Assembly: GCA_012521455.1 (NCBI GenBank)
Contig: JAAYMJ010000059.1
Span: forward strand, 1 to 5,128
Source: Clostridiaceae bacterium
Lineage (GTDB): Bacteria; Bacillota; Clostridia; UMGS1883; JAAYMJ01
DNA length: 5,128 bases
Direction of reading: 5' to 3'
This document shows positions 1 through 5,128 of the stretch, piece by piece. A program made the translations under genes and the position numbers. The notes beneath the pieces are model-generated. The model did no database searches. It was not told where the DNA came from and was given only the letters and a program-made list of their open reading frames with translations. The stretch's first letter is position 1. Each line of letters starts with the position of its first letter.

Positions 1-509
1 AGGGTTTTTATAGCCGAATTAACCGCGCTGGTCACGCCGTTTGAGGTTATGGTCGCCCCGCTTATCGCGCTGATTTCAGACTCATTTTTAGCGCTTCCTT
101 TTACAACCTTTAATTCTCCTGATTTACCTAAATACTGACCTAAAAATCCGGGGTTGTTTGCTTTGGTTCCCAATCCCGCGGTTTCTGACATTTCCAAAAT
201 GCTGACCCCCGATATGGTGCCGTCAGGATTTATCCCGACCAAAATCCTGATTTCGCCGCCAAAGCCATTTGCGCTTGCATTTACCGTATATCCCACAGTT
301 TTTCCGTCCTTTTCACCTTTAAAAATACCTTCCTCAACTTCCAAAAAGCTGTCGGCTTGGGGCAAAACAACCATTCTGGCCTCAGTTTCCTGCTTTTCTT
401 TGTTTCGGGCGATTATTTCCGCGGTCTGGCTGTTTACCCCGATTAGCGCAAATGAGCACACAAACACGATAACAAAAAGAATTATCCCATGTTTTAGTAT
501 ATCTTTCAC
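1..509 (-). CDS. rnfG: RnfG, FMN-binding electron transport subunit of the Rnf complex (partial, C-terminus beyond left edge)
   Basis: Membrane-anchored subunit of the ion-pumping ferredoxin:NAD+ oxidoreductase; it relays electrons through a covalently bound FMN on the extracytoplasmic side. Translating the minus strand from the GTG at 509-507 gives 169 open codons to the window edge. Residues about 8-25 form one hydrophobic N-terminal anchor (IILFVIVFVCSFALIGV). An FMN-binding domain follows (about 65-169) with GYTVNASANGFGG, the segment ETAGLGTKA (109-117), and SGATIT at 150-155, where Thr153 is the expected FMN acceptor attached by ApbE. The Asp often found three residues before SGAT is Ser147 here. 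The GTG overlaps the rnfD TGA as GTGA (506-509), and GGGAGGT lies 8 bases upstream, so translational coupling is likely and this start is well supported. RnfG proteins usually have about 180-210 residues, so only a short C-terminal piece is missing. The family call is firm; rnfE, rnfA and rnfB are inferred beyond the edge. Confidence 0.93.
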   Translation of the reverse strand, partial: MKDILKHGIILFVIVFVCSFALIGVNSQTAEIIARNKEKQETEARMVVLPQADSFLEVEEGIFKGEKDGKTVGYTVNASANGFGGEIRILVGINPDGTISGVSILEMSETAGLGTKANNPGFLGQYLGKSGELKVVKGSAKNESEISAISGATITSNGVTSAVNSAIKT

Positions 510-1489
510 TGTGCCTTACCTCCCGCTTGTTTTTTTGTCCCGTAAATCCTTGGCATTGTCGCCTTTTCCACAAGGGGGGTTAATATGTTCATAAGCATTA
601 CAGCATATGACGCGCCTTCGGGATATCCCCCGTACACGCGGATGATTACGGTAATCACACCCATAAATATTCCCATGATAAACTGGCCCTTAAAGGTTGA
701 AGGGCTTGTAACATAGTCCGTTGCCATAAAGAAGGCCGCTAAAAACAGCCCGCCGGATAGGATATTCGCCCACGGGTCACCTTTGAAAAACCCGCTTGGT
801 GAGAAAATATAGCTCATAAGCCCGACGGTTGCAATATAGGTAAAAGGAATTATCGGCGTAATAATGCGCTTATAAATTAAAAACAACCCGCCAATTAATA
901 ATGCTGCGGCGCAGGTTTCGCCAATACACCCGCCCACGTTTCCGAAAAACATTTCAAGATATGAAATATCCACAGCTTCCCCCGCTTTTAGCTGGGCAAG
1001 AGGGGTTACCTGGGATATGGTGTCCACTTTTCCGAACAAGGGAAGCCTTGTGCGTGGCTGAGCCCATTTCGTCATTTCAGAAAGCCATGACGCCATCAAA
1101 AAAGCGCGGCCCGCAAGGGCAGGGTTAATAAAATTGTGCCCAAGCCCTCCGAAAAACTCTTTTGCCACTACAATCGCGACAAAACTTCCTACAACCACCA
1201 TGTAATAGGGAATCGTGGGGGGAAGGTTCATTGCCAGAATAAGCCCTGTTACCGCCGCGGAATAATCCCCTATTGTATTTTCCCTTTTTGTTAATTTACA
1301 CCACAAATATTCAAATAAAACGCTGCTTCCAACCGCCACAAGCATAACCAAAAGTGAGCGGAAGCCAAAGTAATAAACCGACATAATAGCCGCTGGCATT
1401 AGCGCCAAAATGACATACTGCATAACTTTAGCGACTGAAATCCCGCCCCAGATATGGGGTGAGGTAGATACCTGCAATTTATTTTCCAT
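506..1489 (-). CDS. rnfD: RnfD, membrane subunit of the Rnf ion-translocating oxidoreductase
   Basis: Polytopic membrane subunit of Rnf (NqrB/RnfD family) that carries covalent FMN and takes part in ion translocation. The protein has 327 residues, normal for RnfD. It opens with the typical STSPHIWGG block (8-16) and has several hydrophobic spans, roughly 25-65, 78-110, 192-235, 244-260 and 268-300. Family landmarks include GLGHNFINPALAGRAFL (115-131), FKGDPWANILSGG (235-247), ATDYVTSP (256-263) and a C-terminal NILTPL (301-306). The flavinylation site reads VDTISQVTPL (155-164), so Thr162 is the expected FMN acceptor, but the usual SGAT or SSAT is SQVT here. The ATG at 1489-1487 is preceded by AAAGG about 10 bases upstream. 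The gene lies 19 bases after rnfC and its stop overlaps the rnfG start, so it is cotranscribed. The alternative NqrB is unlikely because the neighbours are RnfC and RnfG types. Confidence 0.96.
   Translation of the reverse strand: MENKLQVSTSPHIWGGISVAKVMQYVILALMPAAIMSVYYFGFRSLLVMLVAVGSSVLFEYLWCKLTKRENTIGDYSAAVTGLILAMNLPPTIPYYMVVVGSFVAIVVAKEFFGGLGHNFINPALAGRAFLMASWLSEMTKWAQPRTRLPLFGKVDTISQVTPLAQLKAGEAVDISYLEMFFGNVGGCIGETCAAALLIGGLFLIYKRIITPIIPFTYIATVGLMSYIFSPSGFFKGDPWANILSGGLFLAAFFMATDYVTSPSTFKGQFIMGIFMGVITVIIRVYGGYPEGASYAVMLMNILTPLVEKATMPRIYGTKKQAGGKAQ
518..524 (-). promoter_or_regulatory. Shine-Dalgarno site of rnfG inside the rnfD 3' end
   Basis: The minus strand reads GGGAGGT, ending 8 bases before the GTG at 509-507. 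It is the strongest ribosome binding site among the Rnf genes in the window. It fixes the non-ATG start of rnfG, which overlaps the rnfD stop codon. Confidence 0.8.
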
Positions 1490-1508
1490 TGCCTTTCATC
1501 CTTTCGTA

Positions 1509-2843
1509 TTATGCCTTTTGCCTTCTATTTTCCAAAATGGTGCGCTTTGCTTCCCGCACCCTGCTTAAAGGCTTCGCATTACCCGGGCATGTAAAGGAAC
1601 AGCACCCGCATTCTATGCAATCCAACGCCCCAAGCTTTTCACACCTTTCAATATCCCCTATCCTGTAAGCGTCAGCTATATAGTAGGGCATTAAATTTAT
1701 GGGGCACACATAGGAACATCTGCCGCACCTGAAGCATACATCCGTATTTGGCTGTTTTAATTCTTTTTCGGTAAATAATAAAATCGCGCTTGTTCCCTTT
1801 ACAACAGGCACATTCAGGTCGTATTGCGCAATGCCCATCATGGGGCCGCCCATAATAACTTTTTTGACATCCCCGGCCATTCCGCCTGCAGCCTCAATAA
1901 CATAACTAAAGGGGGTGCCGATACGCACGGAAAAGTTTTGGGGCTCTTTTATTCCCGAACCTGAAACCGTTACAATCCTTCTGATTAGGGGCCTGTTATA
2001 TAAAAACTTTTTCGCAATCGCGCAGCAGGTGTCAATATTTACGCAAATCACGCCAACATCGGCAGGAAGCCCGCCCCTCGGTACCTCACGCTTTGTGATT
2101 GACCAGATAAGCTGCTTTTCCGAGCCTTGGGGATACTTGGTCTTTAAGGCAACAACTCTAATGCCTTCTTCATTTTTGGTTTTTTCCTGCATTTTTTTGA
2201 TGGCCTCTTTTTTGTTGTCCTCAATCCCAATGTAGCCGTTCTTTATACCAAAGGCATATAGCAAAACTTTAAGCCCGTATATCACTTCCTCAGGATTTTC
2301 AAGCATTACACGGTAGTCGCTGGTTAGATAAGGCTCGCACTCCGCCCCGTTTACTATCACTGTGTCAATGACTTTTCCTTCAGGTGGGGAAAGCTTTACA
2401 TGGGTTGGAAAGCCCGCGCCGCCCATCCCCACGACTCCTGCTTCCCTTACCATTTTTATGATTTCCTGTCTTGAAAACTTTGTGTAGTCCTTGTTCTTGC
2501 CATGCTCGTCGAAGGGTTCGTCTTTGAAATCATTTTCAATAACTACCGCGTCACTCATGGATCCGTTTGGAAGGAGTATCTTTTTAATTTCCTTAACCGT
2601 TCCTGAAACGCTTGCGTGAACGGGAACACTCACATATGCGTCGCTGTCCCCGATAATCTGGCCCATAAGCACCCTTTCCCCAACTTCAACTTTTGGGACG
2701 CAAGGCGCTCCTATGTGCATTTGCATTGGGATATACAAAGTATCAGGAGGGGATAACTCTGTAATTTTTTTGTCTTTTGTAATTTCTTTGTGGTCGTGGG
2801 GATGAACCCCGCCTCGGAATGACAACAATTTCAAAATACTCAC
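1509..2843 (-). CDS. rnfC: RnfC, Fe-S/flavin NADH-side subunit of the Rnf complex
   Basis: Peripheral cytoplasmic subunit of Rnf that exchanges electrons with NAD(H), using noncovalent FMN and two [4Fe-4S] clusters. The 444 residues show, in order: the N-terminal RnfC block LLSFRGGVHPHDHKE (6-20); a barrel-sandwich-like region (about 35-102, with IGAPCVPKVEVGERVLMGQ and VHASVSGTV); a complex I 51-kDa-like nucleotide-binding domain with glycine-rich GVVGMGGAGFPTHVKL (136-151) and NGAECEPYLT (165-174); an SLBB-like stretch (about 290-340); and two ferredoxin motifs, Cys370/373/376/380 and Cys409/412/415/419, each followed by Pro. All eight cluster cysteines are present. It ends soon after the second cluster, as in Clostridia and unlike the long proteobacterial form. 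It is the first gene of the operon. The coordinates use the GTG at 2843-2841; the TTG at 2834-2832 is a credible alternative, with GGTGA 5 bases upstream, giving the family-like start MKLLSFRGGVHP. Confidence 0.96.
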   Translation of the reverse strand: MSILKLLSFRGGVHPHDHKEITKDKKITELSPPDTLYIPMQMHIGAPCVPKVEVGERVLMGQIIGDSDAYVSVPVHASVSGTVKEIKKILLPNGSMSDAVVIENDFKDEPFDEHGKNKDYTKFSRQEIIKMVREAGVVGMGGAGFPTHVKLSPPEGKVIDTVIVNGAECEPYLTSDYRVMLENPEEVIYGLKVLLYAFGIKNGYIGIEDNKKEAIKKMQEKTKNEEGIRVVALKTKYPQGSEKQLIWSITKREVPRGGLPADVGVICVNIDTCCAIAKKFLYNRPLIRRIVTVSGSGIKEPQNFSVRIGTPFSYVIEAAGGMAGDVKKVIMGGPMMGIAQYDLNVPVVKGTSAILLFTEKELKQPNTDVCFRCGRCSYVCPINLMPYYIADAYRIGDIERCEKLGALDCIECGCCSFTCPGNAKPLSRVREAKRTILENRRQKA

Positions 2844-2847
2844 CCGC
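2836..2847 (-). promoter_or_regulatory. Start region of rnfC: GGTGA Shine-Dalgarno-like element favouring an internal TTG start
   Basis: The minus strand reads GCGGGTGAGTATTTTG across the start. GGTGA matches the 3' part of the ideal AAGGAGGTGAT ribosome binding sequence and sits 5 bases before the TTG at 2834-2832. The in-frame GTG at 2843-2841 lies inside this element and has only AAAGCGG directly abutting it, too close for normal initiation. Starting at the TTG would remove the first three residues and agree better with typical RnfC N-termini. Confidence 0.45.
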
Positions 2848-2868
2848 TTTATAAAAATTTATAAATAA

Positions 2869-2886
2869 TTGTTAAAAATATAACTT
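2869..2886. promoter_or_regulatory. Second, weaker Rex-like site in the rnfC leader
   Basis: TTGTTAA-AAAT-ATAACTT has a perfect left Rex half-site and a degenerate right half, matching 11 of 14 consensus positions. It lies between the predicted transcription start (about 2921) and the rnfC start codon, where bound repressor could act as a roadblock. It is weaker than the site at 2966-2983 and could be chance in this AT-rich stretch. Confidence 0.22.
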
Positions 2887-2927
2887 TTTCATAAAAAAAG
2901 CACATTTTTAAGTTCTCATATTATGTA

Positions 2928-2956
2928 ATTTTAACATACTTGTTTGATAAAATCAA
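2928..2956 (-). promoter_or_regulatory. Predicted sigma-A promoter of the rnfCDG operon
   Basis: On the minus strand, TTGATT (2956-2951) serves as the -35 box. A 17-base spacer separates it from TAAAAT (2933-2928) as the -10 box, which is preceded by TGT and so forms an extended -10. Transcription would begin near 2921, leaving a leader of about 78 bases before rnfC. The spacing is ideal and the boxes are close to consensus, but the region is so AT-rich that chance matches are common. Confidence 0.6.
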
Positions 2957-2957
2957 A
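2943..2957. promoter_or_regulatory. Perfect inverted repeat over the rnfC -35 box
   Basis: TTTGAT-AAA-ATCAAA is a 6-base perfect inverted repeat with a 3-base centre. It lies directly on the predicted -35 element of the rnfC promoter, so a protein bound there would block RNA polymerase. No regulator is recognised from this motif, and short AT-rich palindromes arise easily by chance. Confidence 0.3.
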
Positions 2958-2965
2958 TTTTTTAA

Positions 2966-2983
2966 ATGTTATTTAATTAACAA
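2966..2983. promoter_or_regulatory. Candidate Rex (NADH-sensing repressor) operator upstream of rnfC
   Basis: The 18 bases ATGTTATTTAATTAACAA match 12 of the 14 defined positions of the Rex operator consensus TTGTTAA-N4-TTAACAA, including the defining G and C. The site is centred about 53 bases upstream of the predicted rnfC transcription start and ends 9 bases from the -35 box. Rex represses NADH-linked fermentation and electron-transfer genes when the NADH/NAD+ ratio is low, so control of rnf would make sense. This is motif evidence only. Confidence 0.4.
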
Positions 2984-3054
2984 TATATCCTTATAAATAT
3001 CCCCTTTTTTATAAAAATATAAAGCTATTTTTGGGAAAACATTTCAGGTTAGTC

Positions 3055-3082
3055 TTGCAGCAAAAATTACCTCTAATAAAAT
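3055..3082 (+). promoter_or_regulatory. Possible upstream promoter of the diguanylate cyclase gene
   Basis: TTGCAG (3055-3060), a 16-base spacer and TAAAAT (3077-3082) form a plausible sigma-A promoter reading toward the GGDEF gene. It is a weaker candidate than the one at 3093-3121, and only one of the two may be used. Confidence 0.3.
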
Positions 3083-3092
3083 TAAATTTAAA

Positions 3093-3121
3093 TTGATTTT
3101 TTAATATGCATGCTATATAAT
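3093..3121 (+). promoter_or_regulatory. Predicted sigma-A promoter of the diguanylate cyclase gene
   Basis: TTGATT (3093-3098), a 17-base spacer and a perfect TATAAT (3116-3121) form the best promoter match on the plus strand of this intergenic region. The predicted start near 3128 gives a leader of about 60 bases. The -35 hexamer is identical to that of the divergent rnfC promoter. Confidence 0.55.
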
Positions 3122-3188
3122 TAATATACTATTAACTATAATAATTACTATATAAATGACATTCAAAAAATTTAAGTAGGTTGATAAA

Positions 3189-4721
3189 ATGAATTTTTCC
3201 CCTTATGTTATGCTGGCGCTGTTATCCTTAGGGGTTTCCTTAGGGTTGACTGTATATATTTTTCTAACGCCTAAAAAGGCGCTTTATGAGTACCACTTTC
3301 TTGCTATGTCAATATGCGTGTCATCAAGGGCGCTGTTTTCCCTTTTGGCATTATTTGAAGAAAAGTATAGCATAGTCTGGAATTTATTGAAATTCGTCAG
3401 CATTTGCCCACTCGCGCCGCTGTTTTTCATGTTCACCCTAAATTACGCCTATCCCAACAAAAAACGCAGGCCACTGTTTTATGTGAATGTTTTTTTAATC
3501 CCCGCCGCGGCGGTTTTGCTGACTTTTACCAACAAATATCACAATTGGTTTTTCTACGGGATTGACGTGTTTTCAAAGGATTTTATCTATTACGGCGAAA
3601 ACAGGTATTCACCGCTTTTTTACATATACCTTTTTTACTCTTACGCATTGGTGCTGTTTTCTTCCTTTGTCATTTATTTTAAAATCAAAAAAACATACAA
3701 AACCTATTGGGCGCCTTATTTAATATTGATTTTTAGCTCAGTTTTCAGCATGGTTATTAATATTTTTTCCATCTATAGCATATACCATGATTCCAATGCA
3801 ATTGATTACACCTTGATTATTGTAGTCATTGCCCAATATGTTTTATTTAATTCAATCCTTCGTTCGGAAAACTACGACTTGTTTTCAATGGCAAAGGACG
3901 TGCTATTTGAAAATATGTCATCCATTGCCCTTGTTTTGGATTTAGACGGCATAGTTTTGCAGATAAATAACCAAGGGAAGCAGAAGTTTTCAAAACTAAA
4001 CATTTCCCCCATAGGAATTCATTATGACACTTTGGTTAAGGAGTGGTTCAAAACAAACAGCGGCGAAATCCTTGACGATGAAAGCGGCCTTGTGATTTGC
4101 GTTCAGGATGAAAACAAAAAGGTGTATTACCAGGTTATTGAAACAAGCATTTCGGATAAAAAAGGCCAAAGGTTTGGGACAATTGTGGAATTTCAAAACA
4201 TAACAAAGCACTATGAGCTATATAAAAGGCTTAAAAAAATCAGCGTAACCGACGAATTGACGGGGGTTTACAACCGCAGGTTTTTAAGGTCCGTCCTTGA
4301 CAAGTTTGACAAAGAAGAATATTTGCCCCTGTCGGTGATTTACGGCGATGTAAACAGCTTAAAAAACGCAAACGACACCATGGGCCATGACTGGGGGGAT
4401 AAGATTTTAAAAGAGATTGCGGACATCCTGCAAAAGAACCTGCCAACTGAAAACTCCTTTGTGTTCCGCGTAGGCGGTGACGAGTTTGTAACCTTAATTG
4501 CCAATTCCGATGAGGATTTAGCCCAAAAATATATAAATTGCGTATATGAAAACTGCAGGGACTTATCCGGCAATTCCCTCTACAATTTAAGCATTTCGTT
4601 GGGCTATGGCATAAAAAGGGATGTAAACCAAAGCATTGATGAGGTCTTTTCTTTTGCGGACAGGAAAATGTACGCAAAAAAGAACAAAGAAAAATCTTTT
4701 GACATATCCCCCACAAGTTAG
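3189..4721 (+). CDS. Membrane-bound sensor diguanylate cyclase (7TM-like, PAS-like, GGDEF)
   Basis: Predicted to make the second messenger c-di-GMP from two GTP at the cytoplasmic face of the membrane in response to an unknown signal. The N-terminus has about seven hydrophobic spans (roughly 6-26, 36-56, 65-86, 97-114, 143-165, 175-197 and 206-222), resembling the 7TM sensor module of some histidine kinases. A PAS-like region follows (about 235-340, from LFENMSSIALVLDLDG to GTIVEFQNITKHYE), then a short linker and a GGDEF domain (about 350-500). Catalytic residues are intact: RVGGDEF (427-433), metal ligand Asp387, guanine contacts Asn395 and Asp404, and MGHDWGD (398-404). The inhibitory RxxD site expected at 420-423 reads TENS, so classic product inhibition is probably lost. 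The ATG at 3189 is preceded by GTAGG 8 bases upstream. It is monocistronic, divergent from rnfC, with a hairpin terminator 40 bases downstream. Confidence is high for GGDEF; the ligand is unknown. Confidence 0.93.
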   Translation: MNFSPYVMLALLSLGVSLGLTVYIFLTPKKALYEYHFLAMSICVSSRALFSLLALFEEKYSIVWNLLKFVSICPLAPLFFMFTLNYAYPNKKRRPLFYVNVFLIPAAAVLLTFTNKYHNWFFYGIDVFSKDFIYYGENRYSPLFYIYLFYSYALVLFSSFVIYFKIKKTYKTYWAPYLILIFSSVFSMVINIFSIYSIYHDSNAIDYTLIIVVIAQYVLFNSILRSENYDLFSMAKDVLFENMSSIALVLDLDGIVLQINNQGKQKFSKLNISPIGIHYDTLVKEWFKTNSGEILDDESGLVICVQDENKKVYYQVIETSISDKKGQRFGTIVEFQNITKHYELYKRLKKISVTDELTGVYNRRFLRSVLDKFDKEEYLPLSVIYGDVNSLKNANDTMGHDWGDKILKEIADILQKNLPTENSFVFRVGGDEFVTLIANSDEDLAQKYINCVYENCRDLSGNSLYNLSISLGYGIKRDVNQSIDEVFSFADRKMYAKKNKEKSFDISPTS

Positions 4722-4761
4722 CAATTTATCCGCAAAAATATTAAAAATCAGCATAAAATTT

Positions 4762-4787
4762 GCCCGGCACAAAACCGGGCTTTTGCT
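4762..4787 (+). terminator. Rho-independent terminator of the diguanylate cyclase gene
   Basis: GCCCGG (4762-4767) pairs perfectly with CCGGGC (4775-4780) across a 7-base loop, CACAAAA, and is followed by TTTTGCTTT. It begins 40 bases after the cyclase stop and lies in the 84-base gap between two convergent genes. On the opposite strand the stem is followed by AAATTTTAT, so it may also terminate the lyase gene, less efficiently. Confidence 0.8.
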
Positions 4788-4805
4788 TTAATTAGGATTT
4801 TTGCC

Positions 4806-5128
4806 CTACTTCATCAAGCTTTCCTTCACCGCGTTTAGAATCTGGATTTTCGCGCTTTCATAGGTAAGCCCCCCTTGGAGGTAGCAGATATAAGGCTCCC
4901 TAATGGGGGCGTCGGCGCTTAACTCAATTGAGGCCCCCGCAATGAAGGTGCCTGCCGCCATAATGACTTCGTCATTATACCCCGGCATTCCCCATGGCAT
5001 TGGGGTAACATAGGAATCAACAGGGGACGCGTGCTGAATTCCCTGGCAGAATTTAATAAGGGTTTCTTTATCATTAAATTTTACCGCCTGTATTATATCC
5101 GTGCGCAACTCTTTAGGCCCGGGCAAAA
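4806..5128 (-). CDS. Methionine gamma-lyase family PLP enzyme, YnbB-like (partial, C-terminus only)
   Basis: C-terminal 107 codons of a protein entering from the right edge and ending at TAG (4808-4806). The sequence matches the end of the methionine gamma-lyase family (also called aluminium resistance protein, YnbB in Bacillus). Diagnostic blocks are ELRTDIIQAVKF, FCQGIQHASPVDSYVTPMPWGMPGY, EVIMAAGTFIAGASIELSADAPIREPY and YLQGGLTYESAKIQI. Members are fold-type I pyridoxal-phosphate proteins of about 400-430 residues, so roughly three quarters, including the PLP lysine, lie outside the window and catalytic competence cannot be judged. The reaction for this clade is poorly established; sulfur amino acid cleavage is assigned by homology. 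A TTG at 5126-5124 is internal to the domain and not a credible start. The gene is convergent with the diguanylate cyclase gene and unrelated to it by operon structure. Confidence 0.9.
   Translation of the reverse strand, partial: LPGPKELRTDIIQAVKFNDKETLIKFCQGIQHASPVDSYVTPMPWGMPGYNDEVIMAAGTFIAGASIELSADAPIREPYICYLQGGLTYESAKIQILNAVKESLMK

Larger units (their letters stand above)
2844..3188. other. AT-rich divergent intergenic region between rnfC and the diguanylate cyclase gene
   Basis: These 345 bases contain no convincing reading frame on either strand and are much richer in A and T than the flanking genes. They hold a minus-strand promoter for rnfC, one or two plus-strand candidate promoters for the cyclase gene, and three dyad elements, listed separately. 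A slightly less AT-rich island at about 3029-3075 (containing GGGAAAAC and CAGGTTAGTCTTGCAGC) has no recognisable riboswitch or RNA motif. In particular I see no c-di-GMP (GEMM) riboswitch ahead of the GGDEF gene. Confidence 0.85.

Noticed and set aside
154..594. 146-codon plus-strand open frame at the left end
   Set aside because: It lies antisense to rnfG and the end of rnfD, which have clear family motifs, a strong ribosome binding site and a GTGA overlap. The plus-strand translation shows no domain.
506..1489. nqrB of a Na+-NQR operon
   Set aside because: The upstream gene has the two CxxCxxCxxxCP clusters of RnfC, absent from NqrA, and the gene order rnfC-rnfD-rnfG is that of Rnf.
1915..2235. 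106-codon plus-strand open frame inside rnfC
   Set aside because: Antisense shadow of the conserved RnfC coding sequence, with no recognisable protein features.
3020..3188. Possible c-di-GMP riboswitch ahead of the GGDEF gene
   Set aside because: None of the conserved GEMM-type core or stems is visible, and the leader is almost entirely A and T.
4240..4716. 158-codon minus-strand open frame opposite the GGDEF domain
   Set aside because: Shadow of the catalytic domain. Its cysteine- and proline-rich translation is low in family resemblance, and the plus-strand frame is unambiguous.
3189..4721. Sensor histidine kinase
   Set aside because: The membrane module resembles those of kinases, but there is no H-box or ATPase domain. 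The C-terminus is clearly GGDEF.
5124..5126. TTG as start codon of a 106-residue protein at the right edge
   Set aside because: The residues that follow are internal to the methionine gamma-lyase family domain and the frame stays open to the window edge, so this is a truncated larger gene.

Overview
The window looks like chromosomal DNA from a low-to-moderate GC Bacillota, most likely class Clostridia. Three things point there: an Rnf cluster beginning in the order rnfC-rnfD-rnfG, a short RnfC without the long C-terminal extension of proteobacterial RnfC, and a methionine gamma-lyase family (YnbB-like) protein. Intergenic DNA is very AT-rich, GTG and possibly TTG serve as starts, and purine-rich Shine-Dalgarno sites are visible. 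This placement is inferred from gene content; no species can be named.

Layout. Positions 1-2843 (minus strand) hold the promoter-proximal half of an Rnf operon: rnfC, then rnfD after 19 bases, then rnfG overlapping the rnfD stop by 4 bases. RnfG runs off the left edge, and rnfE, rnfA and rnfB would be expected beyond it. Positions 2844-3188 are a 345-base AT-rich divergent intergenic region. It holds a good sigma-A-type promoter for rnfC, one or two candidate promoters for the gene on the other side, and palindromic elements, one resembling the operator of the NADH-sensing repressor Rex. Positions 3189-4721 (plus strand) encode a 510-residue protein with an N-terminal multi-pass membrane sensor, a PAS-like region and a GGDEF diguanylate cyclase domain. 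Its transcript probably ends at the hairpin at 4762-4787. Positions 4806-5128 (minus strand, convergent) carry the C-terminal end of a PLP-dependent methionine gamma-lyase family protein that enters from the right edge.

How the parts relate. Rnf is a membrane ferredoxin:NAD+ oxidoreductase that couples electron transfer to H+ or Na+ pumping. RnfC is the peripheral Fe-S/flavin subunit at the NADH side; RnfD and RnfG are membrane subunits carrying covalent FMN. The diguanylate cyclase is transcribed away from rnfC and shares only the intergenic region, so a functional tie is possible but unproven. I see no clearly undescribed system. The points most worth a second look are the Rex-like sites, the atypical flavinylation motif of RnfD (SQVT instead of SGAT), the lost RxxD inhibitory site in the cyclase, and the uncertain start of rnfC.
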